From positions 16,751,430 through 16,815,429 of the forward strand of contig CM055828.1 of assembly GCA_029582265.1 (NCBI GenBank): a DNA stretch of 64,000 bases. The letters are read 5' to 3'. The translations under genes and the position numbers were made by a program. A model generated the notes under the pieces. That model saw only the letters and a list, made by a program, of their open reading frames with translations. It made no database searches and was not told the DNA's origin. The stretch comes from Zoroaster sp. YZ-2022. Lineage: Eukaryota; Echinodermata; Asteroidea; Forcipulatida; Zoroasteridae. Below are positions 1-13,060 of the stretch, piece after piece (the first letter of the stretch is position 1; each line of letters opens with the position of its first letter).

Positions 1-813
1 AGGCGATCCACCAACTGCTAATAGAGACCTGTGTTGCAACTATAAAGGGAGAATACTATATTATGATCATAGTACAAACGAAGGAATGCAACATATGTAA
101 TGCTGGCAAAATTACTTCTACAAGTTTGCTTACTCTCTATGAATAAAGAAAACATTCGACAACCAACACAATTTCAGCGTATACGTCGTGTTGTTAATCT
201 GGAAAAAGTTGTGAAATTCTATTCAGATTTTAACACGGAATCTAGAAAAGAATACCAACTGAGTCTGGCATTATAATTTGACAAATTAGTTGTTTTTTGA
301 ATCACTGATTTTAGATCTTCCTTTAACAACCTATAAATGAACTCATGAGCTCGCGACGTGATAATGAGCTATTATGTCATGCACACTGTAATTAGGAGTC
401 GGTTGACTTACTCGGTAATAGAGACCACGTTTCTCTCTCCCTTTGGTATGGGTGGTTCCAGGGTGACTGAAAGGGGACAGAGTATAGATAGCAACAGAGG
501 GGAACACACTGCCAAAAAGGGGAAACTGACACGAAGGGCGATCCACCAACTGCTAATAGAGATCTGTGTTGCAACTATAAAGGGAGAATACTATATTATG
601 ATCATAGTACGAACGAAGGCATGCAACATTTGTAATGCTGGCAAAATTACTTCCACAAGTTTGCTTACTCTCTATGAATAAAGAAAACATTCGACAACCA
701 ACACAATTTCAGCTTATATGTTGTGTTGTTAAATCTGGAAAAAGTTGTGAAATCTAGAAAAGAATACCAACTAATTCTAGATCTTGCTTTGACAACCCAT
801 AAAATTATGAACT
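1..813. repeat. Tandem duplication, period about 537 bp
   Basis: Bases 1-344 are repeated with small deletions and substitutions at 538-813. Both copies run from the word GGCGATCCACCAACTGC to a tract containing AGATCTTSCTTT. The first copy begins at or before the window edge, so more copies may lie to the left. The spacer at 345-537 is not repeated. No coding potential is evident in either copy. Confidence 0.8.
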
Positions 814-1194
814 CTTTAACTAGAAATTGTTTGCCGCTCGTTCATGGAGTGAAACTTGCCTCGCGCATTCCATTGTAATGACCAGGATTCGCATCTCACC
901 AAGATAGACATGCGTATTGATTTATTGATTTATTGATTTATTTTCACAATGAGACCCATTCAACATAAAAGGTTGGTTTTCAAGGGGTCTAATAAATTCA
1001 CCGCTAACAAATTTAAACATAAAAATAAAGACAATTGCGATAATTAAACTAACATTAATTTAAACTTGAAAGAAGTCATTAAAGCAAATAAATTACTATA
1101 ACTGAGTCCAGGATGTTGAGATAAAGCAAAGCAATATTGATAAAAGGTAGCAAAATCCAACCATAACAGAAAACCATGTATAAAACACTAAGAC
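814..1194. other. Unassigned AT-rich stretch
   Basis: There is a short run of TTGATTTA repeats near 918-940, followed by text resembling the tail of a dispersed repeat. No gene, RNA or clear element boundary is visible. Confidence 0.5.
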
Positions 1195-1417
1195 TTAAAG
1201 GCACAATATTGTCACGATCAGAGCAGACATTCAACAGGGCATGGAATCAGCGTCCTAGTTTAAGTTTGAACACAGTGACTGAAAATTACTGGCTCATTTT
1301 ATGCAGTAGCGGTAATAATTATGACCTTATCATGTGGGGTATTATTTTCAGTCGCTGAAAACTAGCACTCCGATTCCATGCCCTGTTGATCGTGACAAAG
1401 TAATACTGTCCCTTTAA
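1195..1417. mobile_element. Palindromic MITE, TTAAAGGGACA family, copy 1
   Basis: The ends are inverted repeats. The left end reads TTAAAGGCACAATATTGTC and the right end is the complement of TTAAAGGGACAGTATTAC. Both continue inward into CACGATCA and a shared GGGCATGGAATC segment, so most of the element folds on itself. Related copies lie at 15189-15934 (interrupted by a SINE), 46904-47088 and 57993-58190. It is too short to encode a transposase and is non-autonomous. The superfamily is not determined. Confidence 0.8.
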
Positions 1418-1990
1418 TGATTAAAAGGTACAGAAATTCCAGCCAATTAAGAAACAAAAGGTCGCTATATAATCAAGCACGATGGAACAGAAGATATAAA
1501 ACAATTTGTTAAATATTATATATATTGATTGAAAGAGAATAGGTATCTCGAAGAAGCATGAGGTTTAAGTCTAATTAAGCCTATTACGTGTTTTTTTGGT
1601 TTTCTTTCTCACTGGATAAGCCGCTTCTTAACACAGAGTACCTTTCTTGAAGCAGTGTTCAGATGGTTGAAGTAAGGACTTCATGTTCAACAAAAATCAA
1701 CGAGCTATTTTGTAAGTGTTGCATCGTAGAACAATAACGAGACAAAGATTAGGAGTAAGGTTTGCTGTAACACCATGTTACAATCTCTAATGAGTTGCAG
1801 ACAACGATTGTGTAGTATACGTAAAATTGAATCAAATCATCATGGTGTATTTGTTTAAATTTGTTCAGAATTGTATAAAGGTCTATAAAGTCCTTGTTCG
1901 GTAGCCTACGCTAAAGACACTATACACTGTTGGAAATTTCGAAAAACATGACCACGGTTGTATGTATAACTTATGCATATTTGGTGTCCA
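1418..1990. other. Unassigned sequence
   Basis: AT-rich sequence with no recognisable gene, RNA or repeat boundary. Confidence 0.5.
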
Positions 1991-2527
1991 GGGCCGATAT
2001 TCATAAAAGCTTGCTAAGCCTAGTTGGCAACTAAAGTGGCCCCTAGTTGACAGCTAAGCCTAGTTGGAAGCTAAGTGATATTCATAAAACTTTGCTAAGC
2101 TTAGGTGGTTGCTAAGTTGGCTGCTAACGCTAGAGTTGATCTGGGGTGTCTCTAAGTCACTAGTTGGCAACTAAATCATTTGTGGGTTACACATCGGCCT
2201 CATTTGTGGGTTACATATAGGCCTCATGTACAGGATTTACTGCTGTTCTTAAAAGTCATTTGACCCATCTTGGTCTTGCCAGTCCAAAACAACACCATAC
2301 CCTATTGAAATGCAAATTGCCATTCTCCGATTTTGTGGTTTCGCGAACTGCCTAACGTCCTAGCTGCCTGCTAGAAATATCTAGCTGTCAACTAGCTGGC
2401 AACATTCTTAGCAAGGTTTTATGAATACAAAATTAGTTGGTAACCGCGGAGCAGGAAACTACGGATTTAGCAGGCTGCTAAGGCCTAGTTGGCTGCTAAG
2501 TTAGCAGGCTTTTATGAATATCGGCCC
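1991..2527. mobile_element. MITE with 26-bp inverted ends and word-repeat interior
   Basis: The left end GGGCCGATATTCATAAAAGC is matched by the complement of the right end at 2502-2527, about 24 of 26 bases. The interior repeats variants of CTAGTTGGCWRCTAAG in both orientations, for example at 2028-2130 and 2440-2510. No transposase is encoded. The architecture, a single pair of ends around a private repeated vocabulary, recurs elsewhere in this window. Confidence 0.85.
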
Positions 2528-2588
2528 AGGACCATTAATAGTAAAATTCAAGTCATCCCAAAGACATAAATTTGATTGAAAGACGAAC

Positions 2589-5500
2589 AATCTGGATTGA
2601 TTTTCACTATTTTCTTGTTAAAAAAACAATAAAATGAGCTGAAACTTTCACAGGTTGGTTTGTATACATATCTCTTGATTCTTATAAAGTATGGATGCAT
2701 TTATATACATTGGTTGGTTTCTGTACATATCTCTTGATTCTTATAAAGTATGGATGCATTTACAGACATTGGTTGGTTTCTGTACATATCTCTTGATTCT
2801 TATAAAGTACCGGTATGGATCCATTTACAGACATTGGTTGGTTGCTGTACATATCTCTTGATTCTTATGAAGTATGGATGCATTTACAGACATTGGTTGG
2901 TTTCTGTACATATCTCTTGATTCTCATAAAGTATGGATCCATTTACAGACATTGGTTGGTTTCTGTACATATCTCTTGATTCTTATAAAGTATGGATGCA
3001 TTTACAGACATTGGTTGGTTTCTGTACATATCTCTTGATTCTTATAAAGTATGGATCCATTTACAGACATTGGTTGGTTGCTGTACATATCTCTTAATTC
3101 TCATAAAGTATGGATGCATTTACAGACATTGGTTGGTTTCTGTACATATCTCTTGATTCTTATAAAGTATGGATCCATTTACAGACATTGGTTGGTTGCT
3201 GTACATATCTCTTAATTCTCATAAAGTATGGATGCATTTACAGACATTGGTTGGTTTCTGTACATATCTCTTGATTCTCATAAAGTATGGATGCATTTAT
3301 ATACATTGGTTGGTTTCTGTACATATCTCTTGATTCTTATAAAGTATGGATGCATTTACAGACATTGGTTGGTTTCTGTACATATCTCTTGATTCTTATA
3401 AAGTATGGATCCATTTACAGACATTGGTTGGTTTCTGTACATATCTCTTGATTCTTATAAAGTATGGATGCATTTACAGACATTGGTTGGTTTCTGTACA
3501 TATCTCTTGATTCTTTATAAAGTATGGATGCATTTACAGACATTGGTTGGTTTCTGTACATATCTCTTGATTCTTATAAAGTATATGGATGCATTTACAG
3601 ACATTGGTTGGTTTCTGTACATATCTCTTGATTCTCATAAAGTATGGATGCATTTATATACATTGGTTGGTTTCTGTACATATCTCTTGATTCTCATAAA
3701 GTATGGATGCATTTACAGACATTGGTTGGTTTCTGTACATATCTCTTGATTCTCATAAAGTATGGATGCATTTATATACATTGGTTGGTTTCTGTACATA
3801 TCTCTTGATTCTTATAAAGTATGGATCCATTTACAGACATTGGTTGGTTTCTGTACATATCTCTTGATTCTTATAAAGTATGGATGCATTTACAGACATC
3901 GGTTGGTTTCTGTACATATCTCTTGATTCTTATCAAGTATGGATCCATTTACAGACATTGGTTGGTTTCTGTACATATCTCTTGATTCTCATAAAGTATG
4001 GATCCATTTACAGACATTGGTTGGTTTCTGTACATATCTCTTGATTCTCATAAAGTATGGATGCATTTACAGACATTGGTTGGTTTCTGTACATATCTCT
4101 TGATTCTTATAAAGTATGGATGCATTTACAGACATTGGTTGTTTCTGTACATATCCGTTGATTCTTATAAAGTATGGATGCATTTACAGACATTGGTTGG
4201 TTGCTGTACATCTCTCTTGATTCTTATAAAGTATGGATGCATTTACAGACATTGGTTGGTTTCTGTACATATCTCTTGATTCTTATAAAGTATGGATGCA
4301 TTTACAGACATTGGTTGGTTTCTGTACATATCTCTTGATTCTTATAAAGTATGGATGCATTTACAGACATTGGTTGGTTTCTGTACATATCTCTTGATTC
4401 TTATGAAGTATGGATGCATTTACAGACATTGGTTGGTTTCTGTACATATCTCTTGATTCTCATAAAGTATGGATGCATTTACAGACATTGGTTGGTTTCT
4501 GTACATATCTCTTGATTCTCATAAAGTATGGATGCATTTACAGACATTGGTTGGTTTCTGTACATATCCGTTGATTCTTATAAAGTATGGATGCATTTAC
4601 AGACATTGGTTGGTTTCTGTACATATCTCTTGATTCTTATAAAGTATGGATCCATTTACAGACATCGGTTGGTTTCTGTACATATCTCTTGATTCTTATA
4701 AAGTATGGATGCATTTACAGACATCGGTTGGTTTCTGTACATATCTCTTGATTCTTATCAAGTATGGATCCATTTACAGACATTGGTTGGTTTCTGTACA
4801 TATCTCTTGATTCTCATAAAGTATGGATCCATTTACAGACATTGGTTGGTTTCTGTACATATCTCTTGATTCTTATAAAGTATGGATGCATTTACAGACA
4901 TTGGTTGGTTTCTGTACATATCTCTTGATTCTTATAAAGTATGGATCCATTTACAGACATTGGTTGGTTGCTGTACATATCTCTTAATTCTCATAAAGTA
5001 TGGATGCATTTACAGACATTGGTTGGTTTCTGTACATATCTCTTGATTCTTATAAAGTATGGATCCATTTACAGACATTGGTTGGTTGCTGTACATATCT
5101 CTTAATTCTCATAAAGTATGGATGCATTTACAGACATTGGTTGGTTTCTGTACATATCTCTTGATTCTTATAAAGTATGGATCCATTTACAGACATTGGT
5201 TGGTTGCTGTACATATCTCTTAATTCTCATAAAGTATGGATGCATTTACAGACATTGGTTGGTTTCTGTACATATCTCTTGATTCTTATAAAGTATGGAT
5301 GCATTTACAGACATCGGTTGGTTTCTGTACATATCTCTTGATTCTTATAAAGTATGGATGCATTTACAGACATTGGTTGGTTTCTGTACATATCTCTTGA
5401 TTCTTATAAAGTATGGATGCATTTACAGACATTGGTTGGTTTCTGTACATATCTCTTGATTCTTATAAAGTATGGATGCATTTACAGACATTGGTTGGTT

Positions 5501-8500
5501 TCTGTACATATCTCTTGATTCTCATAAAGTATGGATCCATTTACAGACATTGGTTGGTTTCTGTACATATCTCTTGATTCTCATAAAGTATGGATGCATT
5601 TACAGACATTGGTTGGTTTCTGTACATATCTCTTGATTCTTATAAAGTATGGATGCATTTACAGACATTGGTTGGTTTCTGTACATATCTCTTGATTCTC
5701 ATAAAGTATGGATCCATTTACAGACATTGGTTGGTTTCTGTACATATCTCTTGATTCTTATAAAGTATGGATGCATTTACAGACATTGGTTGGTTTCTGT
5801 ACATATCCGTTGATTCTTATAAAGTATGGATGCATTTACAGACATTGGTTGGTTGCTGTACATATCTCTTGATTCTTATAAAGTATGGATGCATTTACAG
5901 ACATTAGTTGGTTTCTGTACATATCTCTTGATTCTTATAAAGTATGGATGCATTTATATACATTGGTTGGTTTCTGTACATATCTCTTGATTCTTATAAA
6001 GTATGGATGCATTTACAGACATTGGTTGGTTTCTGTACATATCTCTTGATTCTTATAAAGTATGGATCCATTTACAGACATTGGTTGGTTGCTGTACATA
6101 TCTCTTAATTCTCATAAAGTATGGATGCATTTACAGACATTGGTTGGTTTCTGTACATATCTCTTGATTCTTATAAAGTATGGATCCATTTACAGACATT
6201 GGTTGGTTGCTGTACATATCTCTTAATTCTCATAAAGTATGGATGCATTTACAGACATTGGTTGGTTTCTGTACATATCTCTTGATTCTTATAAAGTATG
6301 GATCCATTTACAGACATTGGTTGGTTTCTGTACATCTCTCTTGGTTCTTATAAAGTATGGATGCATTTACAGACATTGGTTGGTTTCTGTACATATCTCT
6401 TGATTCTTATAAAGTATGGATGCATTTACAGACATTGGTTGGTTTCTGTACATATCTCTTGATTCTTTATAAAGTATGGATCCATTTACAGACATTGGTT
6501 GGTTTCTGTACATATCCGTTGATTCTTCATAAAGTATGGATGCATTTACAGACATTGGTTGGTTTCTGTACATATCTCTTGATTCTTATAAAGTATGGAT
6601 GCATTTACAGACATTGGTTGGTTTCTGTACATATCTCTTGATTCTTATAAAGTATGGATGCATTTATATACATTGGTTGGTTTCTGTACATATCTCTTGA
6701 TTCTTATAAAGTATGGATGCATTTACAGACATTGGTTGGTTTCTGTACATATCTCTTGATTCTTATAAAGTATGGATGCATTTACAGACATTGGTTGGTT
6801 TCTGTACATCTCTCTTGGTTCTTATAAAGTATGGATGCATTTACAGACATTGGTTGGTTTCTGTACATATCTCTTGATTCTCATAAAGTATGGATCCATT
6901 TACAGACATTGGTTGGTTTCTGTACATATCTCTTGATTCTTATAAAGTATGGATGCATTTACAGACATTGGTTGGTTTCTGTACATATCCGTTGATTCTT
7001 ATAAAGTATGGATGCATTTACAGACATTGGTTGGTTGCTGTACATATCTCTTGATTCTTATAAAGTATGGATGCATTTACAGACATTAGTTGGTTTCTGT
7101 ACATATCTCTTGATTCTTATAAAGTATGGATGCATTTATATACATTGGTTGGTTTCTGTACATATCTCTTGATTCTTATAAAGTATGGATGCATTTACAG
7201 ACATTGGTTGGTTTCTGTACATATCTCTTGATTCTTATAAAGTATGGATGCATTTACAGACATTGGTTGGTTTCTGTACATATCTCTTGATTCTTATAAA
7301 GTATGGATGCAATTACAGACATTGGTTGGTTTCTGTACATATCCGTTGATTCTTATAAAGTATGGATGCATTTACAGACATTGGTTGGTTGCTGTACATA
7401 TCTCTTGATTCTTATAAAGTATGGATCCATTTACAGACATTGGTTGGTTTCTGTACATATCTCTTGATTCTTATAAAGTATGGATGCATTTACAGACATT
7501 GGTTGGTTTCTGTACATATCTCTTGATTCTTATAAAGTATGGATGCATTTACAGACATTGGTTGGTTTCTGTACATATCTCTTGATTCTTATAAAGTATG
7601 GATGCATTTACAGACACTGGTTGGTTTCTGTACATATCTCTTGATTCTTTATAAAGTATGGATCCATTTACAGACATTGGTTGGTTTCTGTACATATCTC
7701 TTGATTCTTATAAAGTATGGATGCATTTATATACATTGGTTGGTTTCTGTACATATCTCTTGATTCTTATAAAGTATGGATGCATTTACAGACATTGGTT
7801 GGTTTCTGTACATATCTCTTGATTCTTATAAAGTATGGATGCATTTATATACATTGGTTGGTTTCTGTACATATCTCTTGATTCTTATAAAGTATGGATG
7901 CATTTATATACATTGGTTGGTTTCTGTACATATCTCTTGATTCTTATAAAGTATGGATGCATTTACAGACATTGGTTGGTTTCTGTACATATCTCTTGAT
8001 TCTTATAAAGTATGGATGCATTTACAGACATTGGTTGGTTTCTGTACATATCTCTTGATTCTTATAAAGTATGGATGCATTTACAGACATTGGTTGGTTT
8101 CTGTACATATCTCTTGATTCTTATAAAGTATGGATGCATTTACAGACATTGGTTGGTTTCTGTACATATCTCTTGATTCTTATAAAGTATGGATGCATTT
8201 ATATACATTGGTTGGTTTCTGTACATATCTCTTGATTCTTATAAAGTATTGATGCATTTACAGACATTGGTTGGTTTCTGTACATATCTCTTGATTCTTA
8301 TAAAGTACGGATGCATTTACAGACATTGGTTGGTTTCTGTACATATCTCTTGATTCTTATAAAGTACGGATGCATTTATATACATTGGTTGGTTTCTGTA
8401 CATATCTCTTGATTCTTATAAAGTACGGATGCATTTACAGACATTGGTTGGTTTCTGTACATATCTCTTGATTCTTATAAAGTACGGATGCATTTACAGA

Positions 8501-9245
8501 CATTGGTTGGTTTCTGTACATATCTCTTGATTCTTATAAAGTACGGATGCATTTACAGACATTGGTTGGTTTCTGTACATATCTCTTGATTCTTATAAAG
8601 TACGGATGCATGTACAGACATTGGTTGGTTTCTGTACATATCTCTTGATTCTTATAAAGTATGGATGCATTTACAGACATTGGTTGGTTTCTGTACATAT
8701 CTCTTGATTCTTATAAAGTATGGATGCATTTACAGACATTGGTTGGTTTCTGTACATATCTCTTGATTCTTATAAAGTATGGATGCATTTACAGACATTG
8801 GTTGGTTTCTGTACATATCCGTTGATTCTTATAAAGTATGGATGCATTTACAGACATTGGTTGGTTTCTGTACATAGCTCTTGATTCTTATAAAGTATGG
8901 ATGCATTTACAGACATTGGTTGGTTTCTGTACATATCTCTTGATTCTTATAAAGTATGGATGCATTTACAGACATTGGTTGGTTTCTGTACATATCCGTT
9001 GATTCTTATAAAGTATGGATGCATTTACAGACATTGGTTGGTTTCTGTACATAGCTCTTGATTCTTATAAAGTATGGATGCATTTACAGACATTGGTTGG
9101 TTTCTGTACATATCCTTTGATTCTTATAAAGTATGGATGCATTTACAGACATCGGTTGGTTTCTATACATATCTCTTGATTCTTATGAAGTATGAATGCA
9201 TTTACAACCATGTTACAAAACGTGTATACTGGTTTTAACACCTAC
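2589..9245. repeat. Dispersed repeat carrying an expanded 59-bp minisatellite
   Basis: The flanks of the 59-bp array (2589-2652 on the left, about 9208-9245 on the right) match the flanks of single-unit relatives at 14980-15140 and 18329-18440. The shared text starts at CAATCTG and ends near a TGGTTTTAACA word. The array therefore looks like an in-place expansion of a unit that belongs to a dispersed element. Confidence 0.7.
2653..9207. repeat. 59-bp minisatellite, about 110 units
   Basis: The unit runs from ATGGATGCATTTACAGACAT through TGGTTGGTTTCTGTACATAT to CTCTTGATTCTTATAAAGT. Units differ at a few fixed places: GATGCATT or GATCCATT, ACAGACATT or TATATACATT, TTTCTG or TTGCTG, and TTGATTCTT or TTAATTCTC. 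The TTGCTG and TTAATTCTC variants travel together, just after a GATCC variant, so they define 118-bp dimers (for example near 3057, 3175, 4945, 5063, 5181, 6063 and 6179). Short open frames here arise from the repeat and are not genes. Confidence 0.97.
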
Positions 9246-9652
9246 ACTAGTGCATGAAACATGAACTGTTACATTACTTTGTTGAGTCAGACCTACATTG
9301 TATCTTAGTTCCGGCAAAAGTCTTGCAGTAATTGCTTTCATGTTTTCAGCACATGTTCTTGTACTGAAGCGAAACGCAGGGGCCGCAGTTAACCAAAGTT
9401 ACGTTAATCCATCTATCCAATTTCAAAGGCTATACCGGCATCAACAAGTACTTGATTACTCATATACATAACAAGTTTTGGTCACGCAATGTGGAGAACG
9501 AAAAAAATTAAAGTACTTATCCTGGACAAAAACATGTCAGTGTATAGTAAACTTCCTTGGAGCAACTTATTAACTTCATCAAAGGAGGTGCCGACACTGG
9601 AATTGATTGTGCGCATAGCGTTCCAAATAGAAGCTTAAAATGGGTAAATATT
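9246..9652. other. Unassigned sequence between two minisatellites
   Basis: No gene or repeat boundary is recognised between the end of the 59-bp array flank and the first copy of the 19-bp array's flanking repeat. Confidence 0.5.
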
Positions 9653-10051
9653 TATGTTAAGGCAATAAACCTATTTTGCTATGCAAACTGTAAGTGCTTC
9701 AACATATTTTGTAATCTAGGAAGTTTGTTTGTCTTGTTTTGACTGATGTCTCGTATTCGTGTTTATGTCTTGTACTGTACTCGTGTACAATATATCAACA
9801 CTTGTTGAGTCTTGTTGATATATTGTACTCTTGTTGATGCATTGTACTCTTGTTGATATATTGTACTCTTGTTGACGTATTGTAGTCTTATTGATGCATT
9901 TTACTCTTGCTGATGTATTGTTGATGCATATGTTAACGTAATATTTTGCTATGCCAACTGTAAATGCTTACAAATATTTTGTAATCTAGGAAGTTTGTTT
10001 GTCTTGTTTTGACTGATGTATTGTATTCGTATTTATGTCTTGTACTCTTGT
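9653..10051. repeat. Direct repeat at the left edge of the 19-bp array
   Basis: The segment 9653-9778 recurs at 9930-10051, sharing TTTTGCTATGC, GTAATCTAGGAAGTTTG and TTGACTGATGT words. Degenerate 19-bp units lie between the copies. The edge of the satellite and its flank were therefore duplicated together. Confidence 0.8.
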
Positions 10052-13000
10052 TGATATAGGCCTATTGTACTATTGTTGATATATTGTACTCTTGTTGATA
10101 TATTGTACTATTGTTGATATATTGACTCTTGTTGATATATTGTACTCTTGTTGATGTATTGTACTATTGTTGACGTATTGTAGTCTTGTTGACGTATTAT
10201 AGTCTTATTGATGCATTGTACTCTTGCTGATGTATTGTACTCTTGTTGATGTATTGTACTCTTGTTGATGTATTGTACTCTTGTTGATGTATTGTACTCT
10301 TGTTGATGTATTGTACTCTTGTTGATGTATTGTACTCTTGTTGATGTATTGTACTCTTGTTGATGTATTGTACTCTTGTTGATGTATTGTACTCTTGTTG
10401 ATGTATTGTACTCTTGTTGATGTGTTGTACTCTTGTTGATGTATTGTACTCTTGTTGATGTATTGTACTCTTGTTGATGTATTGTACTCTTGTTGATGTA
10501 TTGTACTCTTGTTGATGTATTGTACTCTTGTTGATGTGTTGTACTCTTGTTGATGTATTGTACTCTTGTTGATGTATTGTACTCTTGTTGATGTATTGTA
10601 CTCTTGTTGATGTATTGTACTCTTGTTGATGTATTGTACTCTTGTTGATGTATTGTACTCTTGTTGATGTATTGTACTCTTGTTGATGTGTTGTACTCTT
10701 GTTGATGTATTGTACTCTTGTTGATGTATTGTACTCTTGTTGATGTATTGTACTCTTGTTGATGTGTTGTACTCTTGTTGATGTATTGTACTCTTGTTGA
10801 TGTATTGTACTCTTGTTGATGTATTGTACTCTTGTTGATGTGTTGTACTCTTGTTGATGTATTGTACTCTTGTTGATGTATTGTACTCTTGTTGATGTAT
10901 TGTACTCTTGTTGATGTATTGTACTCTTGTTGATGTATTGTACTCTTGTTGATGTATTGTACTCTTGTTGATGTATTGTACTCTTGTTGATGTGTTGTAC
11001 TCTTGTTGATGTATTGTACTCTTGTTGATGTATTGTACTCTTGTTGATGTATTGTACTCTTGTTGATGTATTGTACTCTTGTTGATGTATTGTACTCTTG
11101 TTGATGTATTGTACTCTTGTTGATGTATTGTACTCTTGTTGATGTATTGTACTCTTGTTGATGTATTGTACTCTTGTTGATGTATTGTACTCTTGTTGAT
11201 GTATTGTACTCTTGTTGATGTATTGTACTCTTGTTGATGTATTGTACTCTTGTTGATGTATTGTACTCTTGTCGAGGTTGTACTCTTGTTGATGTATTGT
11301 ACTCTTGTTGATGTATTGTACTCTTGTTGATGTATTGTACTCTTGTTGATGTATTGTACTCTTGTTGATGTATTGTACTCTTGTTGATGTATTGTACTCT
11401 TGTTGATATATTGTACTCTTGTTGATCTATTGTACTCTTGTTGATGATTATATTACTCTTGTTGATGTATTGTACTCTTGTTGATGTATTGTACTCTTGT
11501 TGATGTATTGTACTCTTGTTGATGTATTGTACTCTTGTTGATGTATTGTACTCTTGTTGATGTATTGTACTCTTGTTGATGTATTGTACTCTTGTTGATG
11601 TATTGTACTCTTGTTGATGTATTGTACTCTTGTTGATGTATTGTACTCTTGTTGATGTATTGTACTCTTGTTGATGTATTGTACTCTTGTTGATGTATTG
11701 TACTCTTGTTGATGTATTGTACTCTTGTTGATGTATTGTACTCTTGTTGATGTATTGTACTCTTGTTGATGTATTGTACTCTTGTTGATGTGTTGTACTC
11801 TTGTTGATGTATTGTACTCTTGTTGATGTATTGTACTCTTGTTGATGTATTGTACTCTTGTTGATGTATTGTACTCTTGTTGATGTATTGTACTCTTGTT
11901 GATGTATTGTACTCTTGTTGATGTATTGTACTCTTGTTGATGTATTGTACTCTTGTTGATGTATTGTACTCTTGTTGATGTATTGTACTCTTGTTGATGT
12001 ATTGTACTCTTGTTGATGTATTGTACTCTTGTTGATATATTGACTCTTGTTGATATATTGTACTCTTGTTGATGTATTGTAGTCTTGTTGACGTATTATA
12101 GTCTTATTGATGCATTGTACTCTTGCTGATGTGTTGTACACTTGTTGATATATTGTACTCTTGTTGATGTATTGTATACTCTTGTTGATGTATTGTACTC
12201 TTGTTGATGTATTGTACTCTTGTTGATGTATTGTACTCTTGTTGATGTATTGTACTCTTGTTGATGTATTGTACTCTTGTTGATGTATTGTACTCTTGTT
12301 GATGTATTGTACTCTTGTTGATGTATTGTACTCTTGTTGATGTATTGTACTCTTGTTGATGTATTGTACTCTTGTTGATGTATTGTACTCTTGTTGATGT
12401 ATTGTACTCTTGTTGATGTATTGTACTCTTGTTGATGTATTGTACTCTTGTTGATGTATTGTACTCTTGTTGATGTATTGTACTCTTGTTGATGTATTGT
12501 ACTCTTGTTGATGTATTGTACTCTTGTTGATGTATTGTACTCTTGTTGATGTATTGTACTCTTGTTGATGTATTGTACTCTTGTTGATGTATTGTACTCT
12601 TGTTGATGTATTGTACTCTTGTTGATGTATTGTACTCTTGTTGATGTATTGTACTCTTGTTGATGTATTGTACTCTTGTTGATGTATTGTACTCTTGTTG
12701 ATGTATTGTACTCTTGTTGATGTATTGTACTCTTGTTGATGTATTGTACTCTTGTTGATGTATTGTACTCTTGTTGATGTATTGTACTCTTGTTGATGTA
12801 TTGTACTCTTGTTGATGTATTGTACTCTTGTTGATGTATTGTACTCTTGTTGATGTATTGTACTCTTGTTGATGTATTGTACTCTTGTTGATGTATTGTA
12901 CTCTTGTTAATGTATTGTACTCTTGTTGATGTATTGTACTCTTGTTGATGTATTGTACTCTTGTTGATGTATTGTACTCTTGTTGACGTATTGTAGTCTT

Positions 13001-13060
13001 GTTGTCTTGTACTCTTGTTGATGTATTGTACTCTTGTTGACGTATTGTAGTCTTGTTGAT
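9779..13060. repeat. 19-bp minisatellite, about 170 units
   Basis: The unit is TACTCTTGTTGATGTATTG, nearly invariant in the centre and degenerate at both edges. Because 19 is not a multiple of 3 and the unit contains no stop in any minus-strand frame, very long open frames appear on the minus strand (10108-12141). These encode only a 19-residue repeat and are artefacts. A distinctive edge block (GATATATTGACTC, then GACGTATTATAGTC) occurs near 10117-10240 and again near 12044-12130, showing a duplication of about 1.93 kb within the array. Confidence 0.97.

Noticed and set aside
2653..9207. CRISPR-like array
   Set aside because: The 59-bp units are contiguous, with no unique spacers between them, and the genome is eukaryotic.
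10108..12141. 677-residue open frame on the minus strand
   Set aside because: It translates the 19-bp minisatellite in all frames. The unit simply lacks stops on that strand, and there is no unique sequence or plausible start.
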